56,395 bases of DNA from NCBI GenBank assembly GCA_900696685.1, contig CAADHA010000053.1:1-56395 (forward strand), written 5' to 3'. The stretch is from an uncultured Planctomycetota bacterium (GTDB lineage: Bacteria > Planctomycetota > Phycisphaerae > Phycisphaerales > UBA5793). Of the stretch, positions 9,726-19,090 are shown one piece after another. The translations under genes and the position numbers were made by a program. How positions within the stretch are numbered: position 1 is the first letter of the stretch; each line of letters begins with the position of its first letter. Below the pieces are notes generated by a model, which searched no databases, was not told the DNA's origin, and worked only from the letters and a program-made list of their open reading frames with translations.

Positions 9726-9805
9726 ATGGTATTCGGCCCGCAGGCATCGAGGACCGGCGCCTTGCCCCGTCACGTCTACCCGCCGTGCGCCCGTGACCCT
9801 ACCAT
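9726..9805. promoter_or_regulatory. Divergent TACCAT boxes for moaA and serS
   Basis: The same hexamer TACCAT occurs on the minus strand at 9726-9731, 6 nt before the moaA GTG, and on the plus strand at 9800-9805, 9 nt before the serS ATG. Neither start has a Shine-Dalgarno. I read these as -10 boxes of leaderless transcripts. No good -35 is visible for either. Confidence 0.45.
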
Positions 9806-9814
9806 GCGCCCGCC

Positions 9815-11203
9815 ATGATCGACCTCAAACAGTTGCGCGACGATCCCGACCGCTTCCGCAAGGCGGCAGCAGACAAGGGGATCGCCGTGGACATCGACGA
9901 CGTCCTGCGTTTTGATGCCGCGCTGCGCGAAGCCCAGACGGAACTCCAGAGCCTCGTCTCCGAGAAGAACCGCATCGGCAAGGAGATCGGGGCCCTCGCC
10001 GGCCGCCTGAAGAAGGCGCCCGATTCCGAGAAACCTGCTCTCCAGCAGGAGATGCAGCGCCTCCAGGCCCGGCCGACGGAGATCAAGTCGCGCGAGGCCG
10101 AACTCAACGCCGTAGTGACTGATCTCGAGGCGAAGCGCCTCGACCTGTGGCTGCGCATCCCCCAGCCGGCGGACCACGATGTGCCCGTCGGCCGCGACGC
10201 GGATGACAACATCGAAATTCGCCGCTGGAACTCGCCGTGGTTCGATACGAGCAGGACCTTCGCGGACAACAAGGGCTTCGCGGCGCGCTCCCACGTCGAG
10301 ATCGGCAAGGCCCTGAACCTCTTCGAGTTCGAGCGCGGCGTCAAGATGGCGGGCTCGCGCAGTTACGTCCTCATCGGCGACGGCATGCGCCTGCACAACG
10401 CGGTGCTCCGGTGTGCGTTCGACATGATGACCAGCGAACTCGGCTTCACCGCGCTGAGCGTGCCCGTCCTCGTCCGCGAGCAGGTCATGATCGGCACGGG
10501 TTTCTTCCCCGCCGGACGCGAGCAGGCGTATGAAGTGCGCGAGACGGATCGAGGCGGCGGTTATGACCTCTACCTAACCGGAACCGGCGAAGTGGGCCTC
10601 ATGGGCTACCACCAGGACGAGATTCTCGACGCGGCTCGGCTGCCGCTGCGCTACACGACCGTCTCGACGTGCTTTCGCCGCGAGGCTGGAGCGGCGGGCA
10701 AGGACACGACCGGCCTCTATCGAATCCACCAGTTTGACAAGGTCGAGCAGGTCGTGATCTGCAAGGCTGATGAGGCGGAGAGCCGCCAGTGGCACCAGCG
10801 CATGATCGGTTTCGTGGAGACGCTCCTGCAGCGCCTTGAGATGCCGTATCGACTTCTGCAATGCTGCACGGGCGACCTGGGCCCGAAGAACGCCGACATG
10901 GTGGACATCGAGACGTGGATGCCCAGCCGCGGCGAGGTTGATGAGCGGGGCCTGCCGCGCGGAGCATACGGCGAGACGCACAGCGCTTCACGCCTCTACG
11001 ACTACCAGTGCCGCCGCCTGAACATCCGTTACCGCGACCCCGATTCCGGCAAGCCGGTCGTGTGCCATTCGCTCAACAACACGGTCGCCGCCAGCCCGCG
11101 CCTGCTCATTCCGATTCTCGAACTCTACCAGAACGGGGATGGGAGCGTGACGATCCCGAGAGTGCTGCGGCCGTACATGAACGGTCAGGAGCGCATCGGC
11201 TGA
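9815..11203 (+). CDS. serS: Seryl-tRNA synthetase
   Basis: Class II synthetase charging tRNA-Ser. The N-terminal ~110 residues form the coiled-coil tRNA-binding arm (MIDLKQLRDDPDRFRKAA...). The catalytic core shows motif 2 (CFRREAGAAGKDTTGLYRIH) and motif 3 near the end (NNTVAASPRLLIPILE). At 462 residues it is somewhat longer than the usual ~425. Some normally conserved stretches vary, for example TGTGEVGLMGYHQDEIL where TAEVPLTN-type sequence is common, and GETHSASRLYDYQCRR. It is still an unmistakable SerRS. Divergent from moaA. Confidence 0.96.
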   Translation: MIDLKQLRDDPDRFRKAAADKGIAVDIDDVLRFDAALREAQTELQSLVSEKNRIGKEIGALAGRLKKAPDSEKPALQQEMQRLQARPTEIKSREAELNAVVTDLEAKRLDLWLRIPQPADHDVPVGRDADDNIEIRRWNSPWFDTSRTFADNKGFAARSHVEIGKALNLFEFERGVKMAGSRSYVLIGDGMRLHNAVLRCAFDMMTSELGFTALSVPVLVREQVMIGTGFFPAGREQAYEVRETDRGGGYDLYLTGTGEVGLMGYHQDEILDAARLPLRYTTVSTCFRREAGAAGKDTTGLYRIHQFDKVEQVVICKADEAESRQWHQRMIGFVETLLQRLEMPYRLLQCCTGDLGPKNADMVDIETWMPSRGEVDERGLPRGAYGETHSASRLYDYQCRRLNIRYRDPDSGKPVVCHSLNNTVAASPRLLIPILELYQNGDGSVTIPRVLRPYMNGQERIG

Positions 11204-11273
11204 TCTCGGCGGATTATCGGTACAGTGCCCGGTCCAGAGAGACGATTCCGGCTGCAGGATTCGGCGATCTGCC

Positions 11274-11302
11274 TTGCTGAACCGTCCAGGCGCTACTAAA
11301 CT
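11274..11302 (+). promoter_or_regulatory. Candidate promoter of sulfatase 2
   Basis: TTGCTG (11274-11279), a 17-bp spacer and TAAACT (11297-11302) lie about 95 bp upstream of the sulfatase 2 ATG. The -35 hexamer is identical to that before sulfatase 1, which may indicate co-regulation or simply the housekeeping consensus. Confidence 0.4.
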
Positions 11303-11397
11303 CTGGACACGATCCTGCGACGTTCAGTCGTCCGCCCATTACGTCGCCAGAGGCGCTGACCGGGATCTGATTCAACTTCGGGAAGGATTCTGCAACG

Positions 11398-13440
11398 ATG
11401 GGGAGCATCCTGGAAGCGTCGCGCGCGCCGAGGCAGTTACCGCGATCGAAGGATCGCCAGGCCAGGTCATCGTTGCTGGCGTCCGCGGTCTTGTGGGTCG
11501 CGGCTGCAACGAACGCGCAGACGCTGCCGAACCTCATATTCGTTCTCTCGGACGACCAGGGAATCGACGCCATCGAGGGAGCGAACTGGCCGAACGACCT
11601 TCGTTGCCGCACGCCGAACCTGGCTCACTTTGCCTCTCAGGGGCGGACGTTCGCGATGGCTCGGGTGAACTCGATGTGTTCGCCCACTCGCGCGGCCCTC
11701 ATGACGGGCAGGAGCGCACTGACCACCGGCGTGACGGATCGGATCGGAGGCGGGAGCGGCCCGGACCTGGCACGCCTGTCCCTCCAGGGCAATGAGCACA
11801 CCGTCGCCGAGATGTTGCGTAAGCAAGGGTATTACACGATTCTCGTGGACAAGTGGCACCTCGGGACGTACCAGCCGATGGGCCAGTCGCCGCTTCAGCA
11901 GGGATTCGACGTCTTCTTCCCATACCAGGACTACCTGCATCTCGACCACCCCGACCGCGTCGGTGATGAGCACATGACCCGGATGATCAACCTGGCCATC
12001 AGCGCCGTGCAGTCGAGGCCCGATCCATCGAAGCCCTTCGCCCTCTTCTACTGGTCCTACGACCCGCATGGCCGAAAGCCGGATTCGACCGGAAAATTCT
12101 GGTGGAAGGTGGACCGGTCGCTGCTCCCTTCGGGCATCGACTACTACAACCCGGCACATGACACCAACCGGAACCGCTATCGAGCGGTGGTGGAAGCGCT
12201 TGACACCGAGATTCGTCGCCTGCTGACCACGCTCGACGTCGTCGACGGCGACGGGCTTTACAGGCCCGCCTCACAGGCCGTCGTTTTCTACATGAGCGAC
12301 AACGGTACGGAAACGAGAGTGGCGCTCCGGCCCAACTGGGCCAAGAGATCGGTTTTCGAAGGGGGCATTCGCGTTCCACTGTTCGTCTTCGGACACAACG
12401 TCCCCGGAGACGGGCGCATCCTCGACGATCCGGTTCAGGCGACGGACTTCTTCGACACCGTCGCGGACATCACCGGCGCCAGCCCTGAACTTCGTGGCAC
12501 GAACCCGCGCGAAAGCCGCAGTTATGCCGATCTCATCGGGTGGGCCGACCCCAGGCCGCGCCGATCATTCACGATGTCGAGCATGATGCGCCCGCCGGGC
12601 TCGGACTATCTCTATGTCGCGCTGGCCGACCGACGCTACAAACTCATTGCTCGGGCCGGCTACACGGGATTCGCCCCGCTCAACGGCGACCGTTTTCACG
12701 ACCTCGACTCCGATCCGAATGAAGTTCGTGATCTTGTGCGTCAGGGCATGAACGCCGAGCAGCGGGCAGCCTACCTCAGAATGCGCGAACGGATCGTCGA
12801 CTACTGGCCGACGGCCGTCAGTGATCCCACGCCCAACCAGGTGGACGTCGCGCTGACCCACGTGCGATGCCTCGGAAGCGACGGCATCGAACGCATGAAT
12901 CAGCTGCCCATCGGCCACCTCGCACCCGGCCGGCCCCAGCATGTCGAAACGAGGCTGTTCCTGAGATTCGACATCTCGTCAATCGGCAATCTGTTGCCGC
13001 CCGGCAAGACGCTCGAAGACGTGGAGCACGCACAGATCATCCTTGCCTTCCTCAAGGATAACGTTGCCGATCTCGAGAACGGCGACACCGGCCCGATCAC
13101 CGCCCATCCGATGACGCTCAATTGGTACACCCGTGAGCAATCCTGGCAGCAACTGTCGAGCGGGTACGACCCCCTGGCGCTGGGCATGATCGATCTGCCG
13201 CCTTTCGTAGTCGTCGAGACCGAAGGGCGGTTCATGAACGGAGTGCCGATGCCCATGGGTACGCCCGTCAGTCTCGGGCAGGACGAGGACCTGCTCCGCC
13301 TGGTGCGTTACTGGTCCACGCACCCGTTTCAGAACTACGGCTTGACCCTGATGGCCCGGCCTGTGCCCGACACTCTTCCCGACCAGCGCCTCGAGTTCCT
13401 GCCTCAGGCTGTTCTTCGGCTGACGCTCCGGCACGAGTAA
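11398..13440 (+). CDS. Secreted sulfatase 2 with extra C-terminal module
   Basis: Type I sulfatase, paralogous to the one ending at 2628. An N-terminal export signal (hydrophobic SSLLASAVLWVAAATNA, cleavage near residue 40) precedes DD at 52-53 and CSPTR at 94-98, the formylglycine site. Shared landmarks with sulfatase 1 include GIDAIEG, SDNGT, FEGGIRVPLF and a homologous ~190-residue C-terminal domain. GGAAGGA lies before the ATG. No formylglycine-generating enzyme or anaerobic maturase is in the window, so maturation must be encoded elsewhere. Substrate unknown. Confidence 0.92.
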   Translation: MGSILEASRAPRQLPRSKDRQARSSLLASAVLWVAAATNAQTLPNLIFVLSDDQGIDAIEGANWPNDLRCRTPNLAHFASQGRTFAMARVNSMCSPTRAALMTGRSALTTGVTDRIGGGSGPDLARLSLQGNEHTVAEMLRKQGYYTILVDKWHLGTYQPMGQSPLQQGFDVFFPYQDYLHLDHPDRVGDEHMTRMINLAISAVQSRPDPSKPFALFYWSYDPHGRKPDSTGKFWWKVDRSLLPSGIDYYNPAHDTNRNRYRAVVEALDTEIRRLLTTLDVVDGDGLYRPASQAVVFYMSDNGTETRVALRPNWAKRSVFEGGIRVPLFVFGHNVPGDGRILDDPVQATDFFDTVADITGASPELRGTNPRESRSYADLIGWADPRPRRSFTMSSMMRPPGSDYLYVALADRRYKLIARAGYTGFAPLNGDRFHDLDSDPNEVRDLVRQGMNAEQRAAYLRMRERIVDYWPTAVSDPTPNQVDVALTHVRCLGSDGIERMNQLPIGHLAPGRPQHVETRLFLRFDISSIGNLLPPGKTLEDVEHAQIILAFLKDNVADLENGDTGPITAHPMTLNWYTREQSWQQLSSGYDPLALGMIDLPPFVVVETEGRFMNGVPMPMGTPVSLGQDEDLLRLVRYWSTHPFQNYGLTLMARPVPDTLPDQRLEFLPQAVLRLTLRHE

Positions 13441-13545
13441 CGCGATCCTGCGCAGGCGCCCGGCATCAAGCGCACCAGCCACGAGCCCATTCCATCGCAT
13501 GCGCGAAGAAGGCGGCGTTGAGCAATCGGATCGGCGAGCCGCATC

Positions 13546-14664
13546 TCAGCGGCCGGATTTGCCCTTTCCGATCTCCACGAGCGCATCGTAGACGGGGCGG
13601 TTGGGTCTCTGCTGATCGTCCATCACGCTGGCCCAGCCCGTGCGGTCACGGATCTCGTCGGGGCGGGCGACGAGCGGCCAGTACGTGTAGGCAGCAATGC
13701 GCAACTGGTTGCGGTTCATCGTGTCCCAGAGCGTGTGAATGTACTTCCGAACCCCAGCCGCGTCGTTGCGGTCGGGATATCCGGAGCAACTCCACTCGAG
13801 GGAGATCAGGCCGACCTTCGTGCCGCCTGCGGCATCAAGCAGTTGACGCATCTTCTTGAGCGCGCGATCCGCCCACAGGTCATCCACGCTCTGTCCGTTG
13901 AGATGAACATCGGCCACGTCCGCGTTCTGGGCCGTCCACTTGATGCATCGGCGGATCACCTCGGCCTTTTCCTGAAGACCCGGCGTGTTCATGTCACGGT
14001 CGGACTGGTTCAACTGATTCCCGCTGACAGCCGGCCCGCAGATCTGCACGTCCGGATTGGCCTCGCGGATCTTCCGCGCCGCGCGGGTGGCGAACGCGAG
14101 GAGTTCATCGGTCGTCTCCAGGTTGAACCGCCCCGGCCCGCCGCCGATCTCGTTGTAGATCTGGATGTAGAGGTTCTTGCCCAACCTCCGAGCCGGCGCC
14201 GATGAGACCATTTCGCTGAGTTGACTCAGTGCCCGCGTGGACTCCTCGGGCGTTGGGGGAACGTCGTAGTCTTCGCGGCCGCGCGCCTTGTCTCCCTCGT
14301 GCACGGGATTGGACCAGCGCACGCACACCGCAAGCCCCAGTCCGCGGTCGGCGAAGGTGGCCATCCGATCCACTGCTCCCTTCACGTTCAGAGTGCGCAG
14401 GTCAAGGATCATCCGAACGCCGCGCGCATCGAAAGGCTTGGTCCGGTCCGGTTCCGCCGTGCCGAAGAGCCAGAGTTGCGTCCCCGAAGGCGCGGACGTT
14501 CCCTTGTTGTCCTGTTGCCCGGTTCCCCGATCCCGCTGCCGCCCGGATTCCGGCGGCGAATCACTCCTGTTGCGCGCTCCCTGGCTGCACCCGACGGCGA
14601 CCGCGAGGCCGAGAAGAACTCCGAGGATCGAACGAACAGTCTGGTTGGCTGAACGGCGAAACAT
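13546..14664 (-). CDS. Glycosidase-like (clan GH-A fold) lipoprotein
   Basis: About 372 residues. The N-terminus (MFRRSANQTVRSILGVLLGLAVAVGC) is a lipoprotein signal ending in a lipobox Cys, followed by a Ser/Gln/Gly-rich linker. The rest resembles a TIM-barrel glycoside hydrolase: YNEIGGG could hold the acid/base Glu and ISLEWSCSG the nucleophile Glu, and LRIAAYTYWPL fits a late barrel strand. Start ATG 14664 has GGAAGGAAG upstream. I cannot assign a GH family, and a non-catalytic role is possible. It lies 70 bp downstream of the GGCT-like gene on the same strand. Confidence 0.65.
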   Translation of the reverse strand: MFRRSANQTVRSILGVLLGLAVAVGCSQGARNRSDSPPESGRQRDRGTGQQDNKGTSAPSGTQLWLFGTAEPDRTKPFDARGVRMILDLRTLNVKGAVDRMATFADRGLGLAVCVRWSNPVHEGDKARGREDYDVPPTPEESTRALSQLSEMVSSAPARRLGKNLYIQIYNEIGGGPGRFNLETTDELLAFATRAARKIREANPDVQICGPAVSGNQLNQSDRDMNTPGLQEKAEVIRRCIKWTAQNADVADVHLNGQSVDDLWADRALKKMRQLLDAAGGTKVGLISLEWSCSGYPDRNDAAGVRKYIHTLWDTMNRNQLRIAAYTYWPLVARPDEIRDRTGWASVMDDQQRPNRPVYDALVEIGKGKSGR

Positions 14665-14734
14665 GACTTCTTCCTTCCGAGTTGATCTGGTGAACTGTGC
14701 AGCAGGAGTATAGGTGATTCCGCGGCCGCGGCGT

Positions 14735-15226
14735 TCAACGTTGGCTCCACGCCTCTCCGGGGCCGGCATCCGGGGCGGAACGCCAGGCCTGCGCTCTCCT
14801 GCGACGCCCGAAAGGCACGCGAAGCAACGAAACGTAATCCCCGCCATCAATTCGTGCCAGGCCCTCGACAGGGCGGTTGAACCAGTAGATCCACGCGTGC
14901 AGCGTGCACCCGCCATCGACCTGAACCCGCACGACGCGCCGCACAAAGAGCGAGTCGGCCGCGTCGCCGGGGAAGCAGCCTTCATACTCGTCGAGCCAGG
15001 GCCAGACGTCGCCCGGATCATCGAGTTCAAACAACTCGCCGTGAATGCGATCGTCGTCGCACTCGGCGGAGACGGCGGCGGGATAGCGGCCGGTGTCCAG
15101 GAGCCGGCCGGCGGTGCTTGCGGTTCCAAGGAGGCGTGCGTGGCGGCGGAGCCGGTCGTGCATGGGATGCCCCGCGCCGCGCCTCAGCGTGCCGTAGACG
15201 AACAGCAGCCGCGGCTCGTCGGCCAC
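14735..15226 (-). CDS. Gamma-glutamylcyclotransferase-like (AIG2/GGCT fold) protein
   Basis: 163 residues with the family signature FVYGTLRRG near the N-terminus and the acidic site in WLDEYEGC. Enzymes of this fold act on gamma-glutamyl amines or peptides; many bacterial members are uncharacterised. The start is GTG 15226, sharing one base with the TAG stop of the ferritin-like gene, so the two are very likely translationally coupled. The C-terminal ~30 residues are Arg/Pro-rich and look poorly conserved. Confidence 0.8.
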   Translation of the reverse strand: MADEPRLLFVYGTLRRGAGHPMHDRLRRHARLLGTASTAGRLLDTGRYPAAVSAECDDDRIHGELFELDDPGDVWPWLDEYEGCFPGDAADSLFVRRVVRVQVDGGCTLHAWIYWFNRPVEGLARIDGGDYVSLLRVPFGRRRRAQAWRSAPDAGPGEAWSQR

Positions 15227-15699
15227 TACCGCTCTCCCTCGATCTCCTTGAGGAAGCCGATGAACTCACGGCGGTGGTCCTGCTCGTCGCCGAGGATCGT
15301 GATCGCGAGGTCCTGCGTAACATAGTCCTCGCCGTCACACGCTTTGATGATCGCCTCGTAGCCGCGGATCGCGTCCTCCTCGGCCGCGATGACGCCCTTG
15401 ATCACCGCGACAACGTCGGTGCTCTTCTTCGGCGGCTGGAGCATCTTCTGCGACCACTCGAGGTCGAGCGAGCCGGGGACGCAGCCGCCGATCACCTTGA
15501 TCCGCGCCGCCAGTTGCCGCGCGTGGCCGAGTTCCTCGGTGATGTCGGCATCGAGGGACTTCTTGATGTGCTCGGCCTTGATTCCGTCGAGATTGATGGA
15601 ATTGGCGAGGTAGTTCATCACCGTCTCGAGTTCGGCGTTGTAGGATCGGATGAGCAGGTCGATGATCCTGCCGTTGCCGGAGTTGTCTCTTGGACTCAT
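15226..15699 (-). CDS. Ferritin-like / bacterioferritin-family protein
   Basis: 157-residue four-helix-bundle protein. Carboxylate/His ligand patterns are visible: E in YNAELETVMNYL, EELGHARQLA (ExxH), E in AAEEDAIRGYE and DEQDHRREF (ExxH). This is the diiron ferritin-like arrangement seen in bacterioferritin and DPS-like proteins. Likely role: iron storage or peroxide detoxification in the cytoplasm. GGAAGGA precedes the ATG. First gene of a two-gene unit with the GGCT-like protein. Confidence 0.85.
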   Translation of the reverse strand: MSPRDNSGNGRIIDLLIRSYNAELETVMNYLANSINLDGIKAEHIKKSLDADITEELGHARQLAARIKVIGGCVPGSLDLEWSQKMLQPPKKSTDVVAVIKGVIAAEEDAIRGYEAIIKACDGEDYVTQDLAITILGDEQDHRREFIGFLKEIEGER

Positions 15700-15854
15700 G
15701 GTTCGTTCCTTCCGTGCAGTTGGTCTGCTGAAGCGCGCCGACCTTATGATAGTGATGGTGCGGGCCGATGCGGAACCGGCCTGTGCATTCGGGGCCGAAT
15801 CCTCGTCGCCCTTCGCACTGTGAATCGTGGCCTCCCGCCGCGAAAGGGAACCGC

Positions 15855-16376
15855 ATGAATCGAGGCCTGACCCTGGCGCGCGGCGTGTCGGACAGCAAGG
15901 CTCTGCTGGCGCGCTACCTCAGGGGCTTCACCGACGCCAGCCACACGCGCCAGGCGCCCGGACTGCCCAACCATGTTGCGTGGTGCCTGGGCCACTGCGC
16001 TCTCACCATGCATCGCGCGGCGGAGAGAATCGACGGTCTGCCGCTGCCCGAGAGCGATTTCATTTCCAACGCGGCGCGCGGTGATGCGCTGCGGTATGGA
16101 ACCGAGTCGATTGCCTTCGCCTCGACGCCCCTGCCGGATCCGGCCGCCTACCCCGCACTCATCCGCTGCATGGCCATCTTTGACGCGGCCTGCGACCGCC
16201 TCGCCCGGGCGTCGGCTGACCTGCCTGACGAGCGCTTCGACGAACGCGTGAAGTGGGGAGCAACCGAAATTACGCTGGAATCGCTCCTCCTGCGAATGGT
16301 CTTCCATAACGGCACGCATTGCGGGCAGATCACCGACCTGCGCCGCGCCCTCGGACTGGGCTCGATCTTCATCTGA
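15855..16376 (+). CDS. DinB-superfamily protein
   Basis: 173 residues. NHVAWCLGHCALTMHRA and MVFHNGTHCGQITDLRRALG fit the DinB/YfiT-like four-helix metal-binding fold, with the His residues as likely ligands. Members include thiol-dependent transferases and stress-induced proteins; the reaction here is unknown. ATG 15855 is chosen because AAAGGGA precedes it and the similarity starts there; the frame is open further upstream but that part looks non-coding. Confidence 0.75.
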   Translation: MNRGLTLARGVSDSKALLARYLRGFTDASHTRQAPGLPNHVAWCLGHCALTMHRAAERIDGLPLPESDFISNAARGDALRYGTESIAFASTPLPDPAAYPALIRCMAIFDAACDRLARASADLPDERFDERVKWGATEITLESLLLRMVFHNGTHCGQITDLRRALGLGSIFI

Positions 16377-16615
16377 CCGTGCCATTTTCGGCCGTTCCGC
16401 GGCGTCTGAGGCTTCGTCCAGACCCCTGCTGCGCCCTACACTTACCGGCAATTGAACCGCAGGAGCCGCCTCAGCCCGCTCGGGCGATCGGGTCGGCAGG
16501 CGGACCCGCAACGGCCGCAGGGCCGAAGCGGGCCGGCATGGCTGCCGCAAGTTTGTGTTCCCGCTTGGACGCATTCATCAATGCGCTGCGTTCGACCGAG
16601 TTGAGAGGCCCACCC

Positions 16616-17479
16616 ATGACGGCGAGAACCAGAACTCCGACAAAGCCCGCTGAGTCCAGGATCGCGGCCCGCCCAGCCGCGGCCGCGAGCCTTGAGCCCA
16701 AGCCGACCCCAGCCGCCCGAAATGGATCCGCCCCTCTCTCGGGCGGATCGACTGCGGCCGCTCCCTCATCACCTGCGTTCAAGAAGACGATGGCTGACCT
16801 CCAGAAGGCCGGCACCGCTCAGAACCGCAAGGTTTACGCCCGTCATGGAGTGAAGGGAACCTGCATTGGCGTCAGTTTCGCGTCCCTCCGCACCATCGCG
16901 AAGAAGATCAAGGTCGATCACGACCTCGCCCGCCAACTCTGGGCGACAGGCAACCACGATGCGCGCATGCTCGCCACGATGGTGGCCGACCCCGCCGCCC
17001 TCACTGCCAGCGAGCTCGATCAGTGGGTGCGCCAGGTGGACAACTACGTTCTGGCCGATTCCTTCTCGGCTCTTGTGGCCCGCAGCCCGCAGGCGACGAG
17101 CCGCATCGACCGCTGGACGCGCTCGAAGCGCGAGTTCGAGCGGCGCTGCGGATTCGGGATCATCTCGGCCGCGCTCAAGGAAGGCGTGTCCATCTTCCCG
17201 GCGCTCATCGACGCTGCGATCAACCAGATCGAGCGCGAGATTCACTCTTCGGCCAACCGCGCTCGTGAGGGCATGAACCACGCGCTGATCGCCATCGGCT
17301 CGTTCCGCGACGACTTCCGCGACCGGGCGCTGAATACGGCCGGCCGCATCGGCAAGGTCGAGATCGACCACGGCGAGACGGGCTGCAAGGACTTCGATGC
17401 CGTCGAGTGCATCACAAGGGCTCGCAAGGGCGGACGCCGAAGCGCCACAGCGCGCAAGGGCCGCGGCAAGAGCGGGTGA
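16616..17479 (+). CDS. AlkD-like DNA alkylation repair protein
   Basis: About 287 residues. An N-terminal Ala/Pro/Ser-rich low-complexity stretch of ~55 residues is followed by HEAT-like repeats of the DNA alkylation repair family: VKGTCIGVSFASLRTIAKK, LWATGNHDARMLATM, WVRQVDNYVLADSFS and NHALIAIGSFRD. A basic Arg/Lys/Gly tail could bind DNA. Family enzymes remove 3- or 7-alkylpurines; some relatives are not glycosylases. ATG 16616 has GAGAGG upstream. Another alkylation repair gene, tag, is at 23153. Confidence 0.8.
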   Translation: MTARTRTPTKPAESRIAARPAAAASLEPKPTPAARNGSAPLSGGSTAAAPSSPAFKKTMADLQKAGTAQNRKVYARHGVKGTCIGVSFASLRTIAKKIKVDHDLARQLWATGNHDARMLATMVADPAALTASELDQWVRQVDNYVLADSFSALVARSPQATSRIDRWTRSKREFERRCGFGIISAALKEGVSIFPALIDAAINQIEREIHSSANRAREGMNHALIAIGSFRDDFRDRALNTAGRIGKVEIDHGETGCKDFDAVECITRARKGGRRSATARKGRGKSG

Positions 17480-17511
17480 GACGCGGCCCTGCTCGGCGAA
17501 GTGCTTTCCAG

Positions 17512-19023
17512 TCACCGTCCCATAGGCAGCGTCGGGTCGCCCAGGAGCATGAACTTCATGCCCTGGAAGAAGATGCTCGCGGGGTACCAGCCGCCGTCGG
17601 GCTTGAGCGTCGCGAGATTCTCTGATTCGTAGTAGTACGCGATGGCGGCGCTCCAGCAGTCGCCCAGTCGCGCGGGGGCGTCATTCTCGCGCGGCGCACT
17701 CATCGCAATCGAAAAACCTTCAAGCAGCGTCAAGGCGCACGGCTGGCTGCCGGTGTTGCAGCCGATGTAGGCCACGCAGCCGCGATCCGGATGTCGGAGG
17801 AAAGTCTCTCCGAGGCCGGTGCGGTTGAATGCGCCCGTCACCCATGCGGCCGGCGGCGGAGGCGGCTCGGAGAAGGCCTCGCCGTCGTTGGTGCCGATGT
17901 GATCGGCCCCGTGGAAGTCCACGTAGGCCTCATAGGGCGGCAGCGTGGCGAAACGGGCCGTCGAGCAGCCGACCGAGAACATCACCGGCTGCCGGTCGCG
18001 CGGCTCCATCTTCTCAAGTGTGGCCAGGCTCAGGCAGTGCTCCCAGACATTGTCGCTGCCGTGCCCGGCGTGGATGATGAGATCGATGCCGGAGTTGATG
18101 AGGCCCGCCAGTTGCAATTCGTCCGGCGGGGGCGGCGCACCTGCCGCCGCATTCTCATCACGGTAGTACCGGCGTTCGATGCGCCACTTCGGCTCGAGTC
18201 GAGCCGCAAAGCGGTCGAGGTGCGGCCGTGCATCGACCCATCCCCCGACGGCGATCATCGCCGCAACCGGTTCAGCGTGATCCGCCGGCCGCGCCTCGAG
18301 AGCGAGTTCATGACGCATCGACTTTGCGGCGAGCGCCTGCGCCGCTTCGGCAGTGCTGACCGGCCAGCGTCCCAGCGCCACGTCGGGGCGATAGTCCACG
18401 CCGTCGAAGTTGATCGGGTCATCCTTGTTCTTCTCGCCGCGCACCTCGCCGAAGTAGCGCAGGTGAAAGTCATCCTTGCGCCCATTCCAGTCATCGAACG
18501 AGCCGTCCGGGCGGGCCAGGTCGGCATAGTACAGGTCGCTGGGATAGAAGGCGTAATCGAAGGCGGCCGGAGTGATGCGGTCGAGCACCATGTAGCGCAC
18601 CGGCAGCACATCGGCATCGCCGATGAGCAGCACGTGCGTGATTCGGTCGCGCTTCCACCGCTTGTAAAGGAAGTGCTTGAGGCGTGCGGGATCGTCGATG
18701 TGCTCATCGGCGAAGTCGAGCGCGGCCGCCTGTCCCTCGTTGATCGCTTCGTCGAGATCGAGCAGATCGACCGAGCCGAGGCGCTCGCGCTTGAAGGCGA
18801 CGAACGCGCCCAGGCCCGCGATCGTCTCCGGCGCCGCAACGATCAGAAGTCGGACCGAGTCATCGCGCTCAGCATCGGGCGCGTGTGGCTGGTCCGACGG
18901 GGCGCGCGGGCCTGCGGCCAGCGCGCAAGGAGCCGATGCGATGAGAAGAAACGCCTGCCTCACCCCGGCGCGGCAGCCAGCTCGCGCATGGATCATGGTT
19001 CGCAGTTCGGGTGTTCGCAGCAT
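17512..19023 (-). CDS. Gingipain-family (C25) cysteine peptidase, exported
   Basis: 503 residues. A hydrophobic N-terminus (AFLLIASAPCALAAG) suggests export. The C25 fold is shown by HVLLIGDADVLPVRY, SDLYYADL, DVALGRWPV, IIHAGHGSDNVWE with the likely catalytic His321, and SVGCSTARF with the likely catalytic Cys353. The protein ends shortly after GMKFMLLGDPTLPM, a typical C25 terminus, and lacks the long adhesin or type IX secretion domain of gingipains. TACCGT (19033-19038) lies 9 nt before the ATG. It diverges from the thiC riboswitch. Substrate unknown. Confidence 0.8.
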   Translation of the reverse strand: MLRTPELRTMIHARAGCRAGVRQAFLLIASAPCALAAGPRAPSDQPHAPDAERDDSVRLLIVAAPETIAGLGAFVAFKRERLGSVDLLDLDEAINEGQAAALDFADEHIDDPARLKHFLYKRWKRDRITHVLLIGDADVLPVRYMVLDRITPAAFDYAFYPSDLYYADLARPDGSFDDWNGRKDDFHLRYFGEVRGEKNKDDPINFDGVDYRPDVALGRWPVSTAEAAQALAAKSMRHELALEARPADHAEPVAAMIAVGGWVDARPHLDRFAARLEPKWRIERRYYRDENAAAGAPPPPDELQLAGLINSGIDLIIHAGHGSDNVWEHCLSLATLEKMEPRDRQPVMFSVGCSTARFATLPPYEAYVDFHGADHIGTNDGEAFSEPPPPPAAWVTGAFNRTGLGETFLRHPDRGCVAYIGCNTGSQPCALTLLEGFSIAMSAPRENDAPARLGDCWSAAIAYYYESENLATLKPDGGWYPASIFFQGMKFMLLGDPTLPMGR

Positions 19024-19090
19024 GGTCCATCAACGGTAGCACTCGTCGCTGCCGCACCGCGCCTGGTGCGAGGCTACCATTGCCTTTCAC

